Shown here piece after piece: positions 21,558 to 33,218 of a stretch of DNA of 64,000 bases. The notes under the pieces were generated by a model. The model saw only the letters and a list, made by a program, of their open reading frames with translations, had not been told where the DNA came from and ran no database searches. The stretch is taken from contig JAVGWX010000011.1 of NCBI GenBank assembly GCA_036924085.1, forward strand, positions 33,850,386-33,914,385. Direction: 5' to 3'. Source of the DNA: Ariolimax columbianus. Its lineage: Eukaryota; Mollusca; Gastropoda; Stylommatophora; Arionidae. Position 1 is the stretch's first letter. Every line of letters starts with the position of its first letter. The position numbers were made by a program, and so were the translations under genes.

Positions 21558-23376
21558 TTTTCTTCTTCGTCTTACGCTGTCAGACGTCAACCTGTATTTT
21601 TTCTAAAAAAAGCAGCGGTCATCCTGAGGCTGTCGACACTGCCGTAGAGCTTGTCTTGTGTTGGCCACATCTGTTTTCTCTGATCCTCGTATGTCGGGCA
21701 GTTTTGCAGCAAATGTTCAGCAGTCATTTTCCCGGTGCCACACGAGCATTCGTCAGTGACACCTATCTTCAATTTGTTGAATAGGTGGTACCTCAGTCTA
21801 TTGTGGCCAGTGCGAAGTCTGAAGACCACGACCTGCTCTCTTCTGTTCAACTGGTAATAGGCATCGTTTTTTTGTGTAGTCAGTATGTTCTATTTCCCAT
21901 TTGGTCATGTATCTAGCTCTAATAAGCCTTTTTGACTCTTCGTATGTCACACTAGTATCTGGTTGTGGTAGTCTTGCACCTTCTTTTGCCAGTCTGTCTG
22001 CCTCCTCGTTGCCTTGGATGTTAGTGGGATGGAACCCACTGTACCATTACTCTTTTTGGTGCGGACTGCTGGCATAGTTGACAGAGTACTGCTCTTAAAC
22101 CATTAAGTTCAGTATTTTTCTGGCTTTTTAGTGCTGTGACTACGGCCAGGGAATCTGTAAGCAGGACTATATGGCTTTCATTCCTTTTACCTGTCACCAT
22201 TTCTTCTACTGCAGCCCACAGTGCCTCTGCCTCCGCTCTGAAATTGCTTGTGTATTTTCCAGTTGCCACTGATAGTGTTATTTTTCTGCCATTTTGTAGG
22301 CTCAGGAATACCCCTGCCCCTCCGTTCTGTGTGGTGTTTGTTACAGAACCGTCGGTGTATGCATGGGTCCAGTCCATGCTTGGGTAGTTTTTCGTTATGT
22401 ATCTCAGGGTTGTATCTCCTCTTTCTTTTTCAGTCTGCCTGTTTTTGATTTCAATACCTGGTATATTTTCTACCACCTCTGGAAATATATGCTGCCTCCA
22501 GGTAGGTTTTCGTACAGTAGGGATGGGCTTTGGTGTTGTTAGTGCGTTCATAGGCTCTTTGTTCATCTTTGCTTTGGCTATTTCTGCAAAGTTTCTCCGC
22601 TTTAGTTTCCCATTTCCGAAATTTTTTAGTTTCTGATGTATTGGATGGTCAGTCAGTCTTCTGAGTTTCTCTGCTTGCTGCTGGGCTCTGCAGTCTCTTC
22701 TGTCGGTCATGGATTGCAATTTTGTAATCTTTTCAAGTTCTACAATTGGTGTTGACTTCATGCCTCCTGTTATAACTCTCATGGCTTGGTTTTGAAGTTT
22801 GCTAATTTTATCGAAGTTCGCCTTTGCTGCTGTTGTCCATGCCGCAATGCCATACTCGAGAACTGGTCTCACTCTTCCAGTGTACAGTCTCTTTAGTATA
22901 CTTTCGTCTGCTCCCCAGCTTGTGCCAGCAAGTTTCCTCATGATTGCCATTCTTTCTCTGGCTCTCATTCGGTTTCTCTCGATCTGACTTTTCCATGTCA
23001 TGCGCCGATCAAATGTGACTCCCATGTAGTTTGGGTTGTCGTTTGGCCGCAGGTATTTGCCGTTAAGACTTATTTTGGTGTTTTGGGGTTTGTTTGAAAG
23101 TGAGAATATCGTACATGTTGTTTTTTCCTCATTTATTTTGACCAGCCATGAGTTCACCCACTCTTCCAGCGATGTTAGGGCCTGCTGCATCCGATTACTT
23201 GCTATGGTGAGATTCTTTTCAGAGGTCCACATAGCCAGATCGTCTGCAAACATTGAGCTGTGGACTCTTCTTGGTATATTCTCCGTTATGTTATTTATAT
23301 ACACCAGGAAGAGTGTGGGTGACAGTACTCTCCCTTGGGGTACTCCCTGCTCAAGTGTCACCTTTGTGCTCATCTA
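21558..23376 (-). mobile_element. I/Nimb LINE copy 3, 5'-truncated, 13-bp TSD
   Basis: Minus-strand copy from the RT GVPQG region to the GAA tail (seen as TTCTTCTTC at 21561). The target-site duplication AACTGGACATTTG is exact at 21545-21557 and 23377-23389. The clean TSD and long open stretch indicate a fairly recent insertion. Confidence 0.94.
21587..23373 (-). pseudogene. LINE ORF2 fragment: RT palm, thumb, RNase H
   Basis: The first 450 residues are continuous (23373 to 22021): VTLEQGVPQGRVLSPTLFLV, the FADDLAMW catalytic box, RT thumb, then RNase H with YTDGS, RAEAEALWAA and VMVQWVPSH. A 2-base loss at the codons after VPSH (CACTAACATC instead of CACTGCAACATC) shifts the frame. Downstream pieces read NRREQVVVFRLRTGHNRLRY and the CSCGTGKMTAEHLLQNC knuckle. 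Only one or two lesions separate it from a continuous ORF over this span, but the endonuclease and 5' half are missing. Confidence 0.93.
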
Positions 23377-23794
23377 AACTGGACATTTGATGTGAATTGG
23401 AAAGTTTGTAACAAAAGAGGCAAACCATACAAGAAAAGAAACAAGAATGGCACAAGGCCAAGATACTGCACAGTTTAATAATATGGCATCGAGAAAAATC
23501 AGCAACAAAAATAATAAACAGGATTAGTTATTATGAGACGTTATTGGTGTCGAAAAATAGAAAGAATTAGATGAAAATTATTTATATGAACAAAAACTAG
23601 AACAAAAAAGTCATACTGGCAATTTTAAATCCAACACTGAATATACTGCCCAGACATTTGTGACAATGTCTTTGAAAACAAGGTTAAAGAAAAATACGTC
23701 TTAAGCACATTACACAATTCTAGATCCTGTTGATAATACCAGAAGTCATAACAGCGAAGATTGGAATCTGAATGTAGTCTCAACTAGGATATTC

Positions 23795-24040
23795 TGAACA
23801 CAGATTACATGTATATCCCTTTCCAGCTCGTAGACCCCAAAATCGAATGTTGTAAAACGTTAAATTGTCACCAACTACGACCAAAACAGACTTCTGCGTT
23901 TGCATTTTGCAATTTAATTTGTGAAATTTCATTTTTTGTTTAAACACTCTACATGATGATGGCATCCATGCATACACAACTAACATTTAACTGTAAAGTT
24001 ACTTCCAACAGGTAGACATTTGCAAAAGTTATGTTTGAAA
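23795..24040. repeat. Dispersed repeat Z, copy
   Basis: Shares CTACGACCAAAAC, GTGAAATTTCATTTTTTGTT-like, ACTCTACATGATG and ACATTTAACTGTA words with 58108-58320. It begins CCCTTTCCAGC, similar to the CCCTTTACAGC start of the other copy, which there follows TTAA. This suggests a TTAA-specific non-autonomous DNA element. Related sequence at 14520-14640 and 24020-24130 (GGTAGACATTT...TGATCACA) extends the family. Confidence 0.55.
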
Positions 24041-25006
24041 GTCAAATCATTTATTGTGTGGAAAGTTGGGCTTCAGGGTCCAAGAAATGATTGATTATTT
24101 GGTCAGTACAATGATCACATATCTGGATTACTCCTTGGTGGGACACATAATTCAAAAAGGATGTGTAAAGGAACTGACGGATTATATCAGCAAAACACAT
24201 CATGTGATGAGCATAGTAAGCTGTAAGCAATGTCCTCTCCAATTTCCACCTCAGCATTAATGCCATTAACATTGAATGCATCATACTAACAAATGAGCGT
24301 ATAATCTTTATAAGAATATTTCAATGTTATAGATAGTTTAATTATGTGTCTTACGATGTTTAGATAGTAATTTTAGCTCAATGTGTTCAATATTCATTTT
24401 ATTTTGAATAAAACTTAAGATGTATGGAATTTCTGCACTTAGCCTGGACTGAAACACACAAATCAATTAAATTATCCAGGACCGGATAGGGATATGCAAT
24501 TTGAAGTAATGCACATTTTTGTTCAGATACTATTTATTAAACTTTTAGAATAACAGCCCATCATAGTGCAGCCACTGGGATTACATGGGTGGCAGAGTTG
24601 TTAATTATCTTATAAACTGGTTGACACCTGCCTATCTCAGCACTGTGATAAACAGATTATAATGAGCGAGTGTCACATACACTAAATGATCATTTTCTTT
24701 ATGAAATAACACCATATACATAAAATAATTGATGAAATTCAATCAGTGATGTAACTGCAACAGGAAGGACCCAGGGCACAAATTAACCATTTATATAACG
24801 GCTGACTCAACAAATATAATCTATATGAGACAAATCGCTATAAAGAACATACATATTTTTAGTACCAAAAAGAAAAGGATTTCTGGACATGTACTGTCCA
24901 TTAGAACAGTAGTTTTGCCACTGCAATAAAACGTTTGCATCTGAGTAATGTGTTTCACTTCTCCGTCAAGGATATGTTCATTCACACACTTCTTTTTTTG
25001 TCCTCA
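24041..25006. other. No recognised gene
   Basis: AT-rich; the first part may continue repeat Z. No coding signal recognised. Confidence 0.45.
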
Positions 25007-28000
25007 AAACAATTCACTTTCATCACTCCTCTTCTACCCAAGAGATGTAGAGGTCCTCAGAACACTTTACTTCACTCCTCTTCTACACAAGAGATGTAGA
25101 GGTCCTCAAAACACTTCACTTCACCATCACTCCTCTTCTACCCAAGAGATGTAGAGGTCTTCAAAACACTTCACCATCACTCCTCTTCTACCCAAGAGAT
25201 GTAGAGGTCCTCAGAACACTTTACTTCACTCCTCTTCTACACAAGAGATGTAGAGGTCCTCAAAACACTTCACTTCACCATCACTCCTCTTCTACCCAAG
25301 AGATGTAGAGGTCCTCAAAACACTTCACCATCACTCCTCTTCTACCCAAGAGATGTAGAGGTCCTCAAAACACTTCACCATCACTCCTCTTCTACCCAAG
25401 AGATGTAGAGGTCTTCAAAACACTTCACCATCACTCCTCTTCTACCCAAGAGATGTAGAGGTCTTCAAAACACTTCACTTCACCATCACTCCTCTTCTAC
25501 CCAAGAGATGTAGAGGTCTTCAAAACACTTCACTTCACCATCACTCCTCTTCTACCCAAGAGATGTAGAGGTCTTCAAAAACTTCACTTCACCATCACTC
25601 CTCTTCTACCCAAGAGATGTAGAGGTCTTCAAAACACTTCACCATCACTCCTCTTCTACACAAGAGATGTAGAGGTCTTCAAAACACTTCACTTCACCAT
25701 CACTCCTCTTCTACCCAAGAGATGTAGAGGTCTTCAAAACACTTCACTTCACCATCACTCCTCTTCTACCCAAGAGATGTAGAGGTCTTCAAAACACTTC
25801 ACCATCACTCCTCTTCTACCCAAGAGATGTAGAGGTCCTCAAAACACTTCACCATCACTCCTCTTCTACCCAAGAGATGTAGAGGTCTTCAAAACACTTC
25901 ACCATCACTCCTCTTCTACCCAAGAGATGTAGAGGTCTTCAAAACACTTCACCATCACTCCTCTTCTACCCAAGAGATGTAGAGGTCTTCAAAACACTTC
26001 ACTTCACCATCACTCCTCTTCTACCCAAGAGATGTAGAGGTCTTCAAAACACTTCACCATCACTCCTCTTCTACCCAAGAGATGTAGAGGTCTTCAAAAC
26101 ACTTCACCATCACTCCTCTTCTACCCAAGAGATGTAGAGGTCTTCAAAACACTTCACCATCACTCCTCTTCTACCCAAGAGATGTAGAGGTCCTCAAAAC
26201 ACTTCACCATCACTCCTCTTCTACCCAAGAGATGTAGAGGTCCTCAAAACACTTCACCATCACTCCTCTTCTACCCAAGAGATGTAGAGGTCTTCAAAAC
26301 ACTTCACCATCACTCCTCTTCTACCCAAGAGATGTAGAGGTCTTCAAAACACTTCACCATCACTCCTCTTCTACCCAAGAGATGTAGAGGTCTTCAAAAC
26401 ACTTCACCATCACTCCTCTTCTACCCAAGAGATGTAGAGGTCTTCAAAACACTTCACCATCACTCCTCTTCTACCCAAGAGATGTAGAGGTCTTCAAAAC
26501 ACTTCACCATCACTCCTCTTCTACCCAAGAGATGTAGAGGTCTTCAAAACACTTCACCATCACTCCTCTTCTACCCATGAGATGTAGAGGTCTTCAAAAC
26601 ACTTCACTTCACCATCACTCCTCTTCTACCCAAGAGATGTAGAGGTCTTCAAAACACTTCACTTCACCATCACTCCTCTTCTACCCAAGAGATGTAGAGG
26701 TCCTCAAAACACTTCACCATCACTCCTCTTCTACCCAAGAGATGTAGAGGTCTTCAAAACACTTCACCATCACTCCTCTTCTACCCAAGAGATGTAGAGG
26801 TCTTCAAAACACTTCACCATCACTCCTCTTCTACCCAAGAGATGTAGAGGTCTTCAAAACACTTCACTTCACCATCACTCCTCTTCTACCCATGAGATGT
26901 AGAGGTCCTCAAAACACTTCACCATCACTCCTCTTCTACCCATGAGATGTAGAGGTCCTCAAAACACTTCACTTCACCATCACTCCTCTTCTACCCAAGA
27001 GATGTAGAGGTCTTCAAAACACTTCACCATCACTCCTCTTCTACCCAAGAGATGTAGAGGTCTTCAAAACACTTCACCATCACTCCTCTTCTACCCAAGA
27101 GATGTAGAGGTCTTCAAAACACTTCACTTCACCATCACTCCTCTTCTACCCATGAGATGTAGAGGTCTTCAAAACACTTCACTTCACCATCACTCCTCTT
27201 CTACCCAAGAGATGTAGAGGTCTTCAAAACACTTCACTTCACCATCACTCCTCTTCTACCCAAGAGATGTAGAGGTCTTCAAAACACTTCACTTCACCAT
27301 CACTCCTCTTCTACCCAAGAGATGTAGAGGTCCTCAAAACACTTCACCATCACTCCTCTTCTACCCAAGAGATGTAGAGGTCCTCAAAACACTTCACCAT
27401 CACTCCTCTTCTACCCAAGAGATGTAGAGGTCCTCAAAACACTTCACCATCACTCCTCTTCTACCCAAGAGATGTAGAGGTCTTCAAAACACTTCACCAT
27501 CACTCCTCTTCTACCCAAGAGATGTAGAGGTCCTCAAAACACTTCACCATCACTCCTCTTCTACCCAAGAGATGTAGAGGTCCTCAAAACACTTCACTTC
27601 ACCATCACTCCTCTTCTACCCAAGAGATGTAGAGGTCTTCAAAACACTTCACCATCACTCCTCTTCTACCCAAGAGATGTAGAGGTCCTCAAAACACTTC
27701 ACCATCACTCCTCTTCTACCCATGAGATGTAGAGGTCCTCAAAACACTTCACCATCACTCCTCTTCTACCCATGAGATGTAGAGGTCCTCAAAACACTTC
27801 ACCATCACTCCTCTTCTACCCAAGAGATGTAGAGGTCCTCAAAACACTTCACCATCACTCCTCTTCTACCCAAGAGATGTAGAGGTCTTCAAAACACTTC
27901 ACTTCACCATCACTCCTCTTCTACACAAGAGATGTAGAGGTCCTCAAAACACTTCACCATCACTCCTCTTCTACCCAAGAGATGTAGAGGTCCTCAAAAC

Positions 28001-29550
28001 ACTTCACTTCACCATCACTCCTCTTCTACCCAAGAGATGTAGAGGTCCTCAAAACACTTCACCATCACTCCTCTTCTACCCAAGAGATGTAGAGGTCCTC
28101 AAAACACTTCACTTCACCATCACTCCTCTTCTACCCAAGAGATGTAGAGGTCCTCAAAACACTTCACCATCACTCCTCTTCTACCCAAGAGATGTAGAGG
28201 TCCTCAAAACACTTCACCATCACTCCTCTTCTACCCAAGAGATGTAGAGGTCCTCAAAACACTTCACCATCACTCCTCTTCTACCCAAGAGATGTAGAGG
28301 TCCTCAAAACACTTCACCATCACTCCTCTTCTACCCAAGAGATGTAGAGGTCTTCAAAACACTTCACCATCACTCCTCTTCTACCCAAGAGATGTAGAGG
28401 TCCTCAAAACACTTCACCATCACTCCTCTTCTACCCAAGAGATGTAGAGGTCTTCAAAACACTTCACCATCACTCCTCTTCTACCCAAGAGATGTAGAGG
28501 TCCTCAAAACACTTCACTTCACCATCACTCCTCTTCTACCCAAGAGATGTAGAGGTCTTCAAAACACTTCACTTCACCATCACTCCTCTTCTACCCATGA
28601 GATGTAGAGGTCCTCAAAACACTTCACTTCACCATCACTCCTCTTCTACCCAAGAGATGTAGAGGTCCTCAAAACACTTCACCATCACTCCTCTTCTACC
28701 CAAGAGATGTAGAGGTCCTCAAAACACTTCACTTCACCATCACTCCTCTTCTACCCAAGAGATGTAGAGGTCCTCAAAACACTTCACCATCACTCCTCTT
28801 CTACCCAAGAGATGTAGAGGTCCTCAAAACACTTCACTTCACCATCACTCCTCTTCTACCCAAGAGATGTAGAGGTCCTCAAAACACTTCACCATCACTC
28901 CTCTTCTACCCAAGAGATGTAGAGGTCCTCAAAACACTTCACCATCACTCCTCTTCTACCCAAGAGATGTAGAGGTCCTCAAAACACTTCACCATCACTC
29001 CTCTTCTACCCAAGAGATGTAGAGGTCTTCAAAACACTTCACTTCACCATCACTCCTCTTCTACCCAAGAGATGTAGAGGTCCTCAAAACACTTCACCAT
29101 CACTCCTCTTCTACCCAAGAGATGTAGAGGTCCTCAAAACACTTCACCATCACTCCTCTTCTACCCAAGAGATGTAGAGGTCCTCAAAACACTTCACTTC
29201 ACCATCACTCCTCTTCTACCCAAGAGATGTAGAGGTCCTCAAAACACTTCACCATCACTCCTCTTCTACCCAAGAGATGTAGAGGTCCTCAAAACACTTC
29301 ACCATCACTCCTCTTCTACCCAAGAGATGTAGAGGTCCTCAAAACACTTCACCATCACTCCTCTTCTACCCAAGAGATGTAGAGGTCCTCAAAACACTTC
29401 ACCATCACTCCTCTTCTACCCAAGAGATGTAGAGGTCTTCAAAACACTTCACTTCACCATCACTCCTCTTCTACCCAAGAGATGTAGAGGTCCTCAAAAC
29501 ACTTCACCATCACTCCTCTTCTACCCAAGAGATGTAGAGGTCTTCAAAAC
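25007..29550. repeat. 50/55-bp minisatellite array B (about 88 units)
   Basis: Unit ACTTCACCATCACTCCTCTT, then CTACCCAAGAGATGTAGAGG, then TCYTCAAAAC (50 bp). A 55-bp form repeats the ACTTC pentamer. Common variant sites are GTCCTC/GTCTTC, CCCAAGAG/CCCATGAG and CTACCC/CTACAC. The first units are more diverged and partly doubled (the left-hand pair recurs at 25041-25130 and 25200-25290), as expected at an old array edge. The array stops 32 bp past the NADSYN1 stop codon. Confidence 0.98.
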
Positions 29551-29582
29551 AACACAGATAGATAACGTGGACACGAAAAACC

Positions 29583-29813
29583 TTAAAGAGCAGCAGTTTG
29601 TGTCTCTGATTTGAGTGCTGATATATCAGATACCTGGTAGCGAGGACGTTTATTCTGAGATTCCTCAGTAGTAGATGACCTGGCTACTTCTGCTTCAGAC
29701 TGCAGTCTCTTGTATGGCTCTTGCACAATAACTTGGTAATGAAGTTGTGATGACTGGTAGGCTTGAGTCTGGGGTATGTACGGTGGTCCTAACACCTCTT
29801 CTTTGATAGGGGC
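29583..29813 (-). CDS. NADSYN1: NADSYN1 exon i: terminal coding exon and stop
   Basis: 231 bp including TAA at 29585-29583. Acceptor GTTATCACTCAG, phase 0. Reads APIKEEVLGPPYIPQTQAYQ and a Gln/Ser-rich sequence including EESQNKRPRY (a short basic KRPR patch that could be a nuclear signal, inference), ending SETQTAAL. The start of the IKEEV stretch looks like a SUMO consensus (IKEE). The 3' UTR must begin in, or cross, minisatellite B. Confidence 0.85.
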   Translation of the reverse strand, partial: APIKEEVLGPPYIPQTQAYQSSQLHYQVIVQEPYKRLQSEAEVARSSTTEESQNKRPRYQVSDISALKSETQTAAL

Positions 29814-29937
29814 CTGAGTGATAACAAGATCAAAACATCAATGCAAATCTTTCCCTCAACAAAACTAATACAGAGAAATCTAGTACATTGCTTGCTTGTT
29901 CAATAGTAGACATTCAAGTTAATGATGGGATGCAATG

Positions 29938-30075
29938 TGAGAATTGTGTGAAATTGTTGTGAGTTACTGATGAAAGATGTTGTGAGTTTTATGTGAAACT
30001 GAAATTGTTGTGAGTTACTGATAAAGATATTGTGAGTTTTATGTGAAACTGAAACTGTTATAAGTTACTGATGAT
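29938..30075. repeat. Degenerate tandem repeat of about 60 bp, 2.3 units
   Basis: Units of the form TTGTTGTGAGTTACTGATRA and TGTGAGTTTTATGTGAAACT in the last NADSYN1 intron. Confidence 0.8.
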
Positions 30076-30137
30076 GGATATCAATTCCTCAGAACTCATT
30101 TTTTTTTTCTTTTACAGTAAAGATATCTAAAAGATAG

Positions 30138-30405
30138 AGGAGCCACGTAGCGCAGTGGTTAGCGCGCTGGCTTCGCATCTGAGTGTTCCTGGGTTCATTC
30201 CCCAGTTGAGGCGGTAATGTTTTTTTCAGACCGCAATGGCTCCCAGCCTTAAATGGGTACCGGTTCAGTCCGGGAAGTAAAAGCGGCGAGGGAGAGGAGA
30301 TGGCTACCGCCCTCATATAGCCGAGCCTTTAATGTTGAAATGTGAGATCGCTAACACCTCACACCCCTACGGCAGTAATGCTATGGGATACTTTACTTTA
30401 CTTTA
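30138..30405 (+). mobile_element. tRNA-derived SINE, family 2
   Basis: tRNA-like head with A-box-like TAGCGCAGTGGTTAGCGCG and B-box-like GGGTTCATTCCCC, then an unrelated body (CCGGTTCAGTCCGGGAAGTA) and an (ACTTT)n tail at 30390-30405. A complete-looking pol III retroposon, opposite in orientation to NADSYN1. Confidence 0.85.
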
Positions 30406-30449
30406 AAGATTCTATAATACAAAAAGTTCCAGAAATTGTGTATTGTATA

Positions 30450-30775
30450 GAAATAAGTGGTCAGCGACCCATAGCTGACTTCTAGCGTCAGGGCCAGCGA
30501 ACCAGAGCTGCCAAGACCCTTCTACACCTCTATGTGGTGATCCTGGATAACAGGCTGCAACAGAGCAAACTGGGTAAGGAAAAGGGGCCGAAGAGGGAAT
30601 GCTAATCCGGTACTCAAAAAATGCTTGCTGAAGTGGGATGTGTTGGACCAAAAGGTGCAAATATCACAGTCAAGCTGTAAACTACGACACAACACATTCC
30701 GTTTTCTGGACTACATTCTGCTACTTTAGCTCTCTTCAGGGTTTGGTAGTGCAAGATTGAGAACGAACTAAGCTA
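30450..30775. repeat. Dispersed repeat Y, longest copy
   Basis: Contains the core GTGCAAATATCACAGTCAAG...CTGTAAACTACGACACAA. Its upstream part (GGTCAGCGACCCATAGCTGA...) matches the 55790-55815 and 55210-55250 sequence types. Class unknown; possibly SINE-like. Confidence 0.6.
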
Positions 30776-30975
30776 GGCCAAGCCAATCATTGACACTACA
30801 TTTTCTTCAAATAGTTCCCTTCAGCAACTACACACTTTTGTCTATGTATTTACAGCTGTTGGAAATTTCCTGAACCCCTTCTTTGAACCCCTCTCTCAGC
30901 TGCTTTATCATATTGGTGATAACGTCCTCAGCATCCTCGAATTGCTGTCCTTCCAGTGTCAATTTTAGGTGAAGA
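30776..30975 (-). pseudogene. mariner-like transposase C-terminal relic
   Basis: Minus-strand reading KLTLEGQQFEDAEDVITNMI, LREGFKEGVQEIS and CKYIDKSV fits the C-terminus of mariner transposases (KxxLxGxxF...DV...EGxxxxxxxCxxxxGxY). Short and decayed; it directly precedes the rRNA chimera. Confidence 0.55.
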
Positions 30976-31550
30976 ACCACACCAACAAGAGAGCGCAGGC
31001 CTGCCTAACACGCTTGCCCACCTTTCCCCGACACGGTAGCGGGACCAATTTTGTGGATTCGTACCACTGGAAACGGTGCGTTACTGTGGTCCGTATCGAG
31101 AAGCTATGTCAGTCCGTGGTGGTTATGAGAAGGCGTATAGCCAATCTCGACAGTTCGTCTCGCTGGTGATCATTCTCTCGCAAAGAGCTTTTGACCGGCA
31201 AATGGAAAGCAGGAATCGTGCCTAAAGGTCCTGTCCTTGCCCGACCAACCCGTCGGAGAAGGGCAAGCCGGCAGGGAAAAATCGTCTCCAGTCCCAGTGA
31301 AAATAATCGCCGGGGCCGTTGGGATCCGTTCTGCACAGAGCGCTGCCATCCCTCCCCGAGCGAGACCAGTCGATCGGTCGGTTGGTGTGTGTACGGGCTC
31401 CTGTCAGGCGGTCCTAGGTCGAGGGAGTGAGGGAAGGAACAATCGTCCGTCCGTCAGTCGGTCACTGAGGCCGTCCTAGTGAGGCGTTTTACACATCCAT
31501 CCATCCTTCCATCGTCGACCGGTGTGTGTGGTTCGTACGTCTCAGACAGA
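30976..31550 (+). rRNA. Probable pre-rRNA 5' external transcribed spacer
   Basis: GC-richer than its surroundings and full of CCGTCCGTC/GGTCGGTTGG-type words. It leads without a gap into the mature 18S 5' end. The position immediately upstream of 18S makes 5' ETS the simplest reading; the left limit near 30976 is approximate. This implies the source was a precursor transcript or an rDNA unit, not mature 18S. Confidence 0.6.
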
Positions 31551-32715
31551 TATCTGGTTGATCCTGCCAGTAGTCATATGCTTGTCTCAAAGATTAAGCC
31601 ATGCATGTCTAAGTTCATACTGTCTCACGGTGAAACCGCGAATGGCTCATTAAATCAGTCGAGATTCCTTAGATGACACGATCCTACTTGGATAACTGGC
31701 AATTCTAGAGCTAATACATGCTTACCAAGCTCCGACCCACGCGGAAAGAGCACTTTTATTAGTTCAAAACCAATCATCGTTTCCCCTCGCGGGATTGCGG
31801 CGTCCCCACTGGTGACTCTGGATAACTTTGTGCTGATCGCATGGCCTCATGTGCCGGGGACGCATCTTTCAAATGTCTGCCCTATCAAATGTCAATGGGA
31901 CGTGACATGACTATCATGTTTGTAATGGGTAACGGGGAATCAGGGTTCGATTCCGGAGAGGGAGCATGAGAAACGGCTACCACATCCAAGGAAGGCAGCA
32001 GGCGCGCAACTTACCCACTCCCAGCACGGGAAGGTAGTGACGTAAAATAACAATACGGGACTCTTTCGAGGCCCCGTAATTGGAATGAGTACACTTTAAA
32101 CCCTTTAACGAGGATCTATTGGAGGGCAAGTCTGGTGCCAGCAGCCGCGGTAATTCAAGCTTCAATAGCGGATATTAAAGTTGTTGCAGTTAAAAAGCTC
32201 GTAGTTGGATTTCGGGCGCAGGCGGGCGGTCCGACTCGCGCCGGTTCACTGCCCATTGTCTCCTGCCCTACCGTCTGCCGGCTCTCTCCCGCGAATGCTC
32301 TTTGCTGAGCGTCCCGGGTGGCCGGCGCGTTTACTTTGAAAAAATTAGAGTGTTCAAAGTAGGCCTCAGCTGCCTGAATAATAGTGCATGGAATAATGGA
32401 ATAGGATCTCGGTTCTATTTTGTTGGTTTTCGGAACTGGAGGTAATGATTAACAGGGACAAACGGGGGCATTCGTATTGCGGCGTTAGAGGTGAAATTCT
32501 TGGATCGCCGCAAGACGAGCTACTGCGAAAGCATTTGTCAAGAATGTTTTCATTAATCAAGAACGAAAGTCAGAGGCACGAAGACGATCGGATATCGTCG
32601 TAGTTCTGACCATAAACGATGCCGACTAGCGATCGACAGGAGTTGCTTCGATGACTCTGCGGGCAGCTTCCAGGAAACCAAAGTGTTCGGGTTCCGAGGG
32701 AAGTATGGTTGCAAA

Positions 32716-32764
<49 letters not shown>

Positions 32765-32822
32765 GCGGCTTAATTTGACTCAACACGCCAACACTGAAAT
32801 GATTGACAGGCGAGAGCACTTT
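31551..32822 (+). rRNA. 18S rRNA, 5' two-thirds, degenerate (pseudogene)
   Basis: Starts TATCTGGTTGATCCTGCCAG and runs collinearly through AAACGGCTACCACATCCAAG, GTGCCAGCAGCCGCGGTAAT and GTTAAAAAGCTCGTAGTTGG to TTAATTTGACTCAACACG at 32770-32787. A shortened stretch ATTGACAGGCGAGAGCACTT (18S-like with deletion) follows. Substitutions at normally invariant sites (for example TTCAAGCTTCAATAGCGGAT where CCAGCTCCAATAGCGTAT is expected) show that it is not under rRNA selection. The 3' third is missing. Confidence 0.93.
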
Positions 32823-33218
32823 CGTTGGGTCTATTAGGGAACGTGTGCTGGAATTGGACCCACGGAAGACAGGTCAGTTTTACCCTACTAATGACAGGGC
32901 GTTGCTACGGTAATCCTTCTCAATTCGAGAGGAGCCGCAGACATTTGGTTCACGTACTAGGCTGATAAGCCAATGGCACGAGGCTACCATGTGAGGGATT
33001 ACGGCCGAACACCTCTAAGCCGGAATCCCGCCTAAAATCTCAGCGCCACTGCGATGGGAGGCTACGACATGGTCGAGACCTGGGGCTCACGCCTCAGCCC
33101 CACCCGGTCGAGACGCAGAAAGAGGTCTCTGCCGTCCGCCGATCAAAGCGTAAGCAGTAGAGCAGCCACCTCACTGTGAACTGTCGAGACTCAGCCCCTG
33201 ACCATGAGATATGTCCGC
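32823..33218 (+). rRNA. 28S rRNA 3' end fragment fused to 18S (pseudogene)
   Basis: Begins in the region equivalent to CTAATAGGGAACGTGAGCTG (here CTATTAGGGAACGTGTGCTG). Continues through AGACAGGTCAGTTTTACCCT, GACAGGGCGTTGCTACGGTA, GAGGAGCCGCAGACATTTGG and ATTACGGCCGAACACCTCTA to the 28S terminus ACCATGAGATATGTCCGC. About 80 bp present in the other copy (after GATCAAAGCG) are deleted. 5.8S, both internal spacers and most of 28S are absent. Confidence 0.9.

Noticed and set aside
25007..29550. CRISPR-like array
   Set aside because: Units are directly joined with no unique spacers, and the context is an animal gene; it is a minisatellite.
30140..30215. Functional tRNA gene
   Set aside because: Has A- and B-box-like words but no complete cloverleaf, and continues into a SINE body with an ACTTT tail.
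31551..33218. Working rDNA unit
   Set aside because: 5.8S, ITS1/2, the 18S 3' third and most of 28S are missing, and invariant positions are changed.
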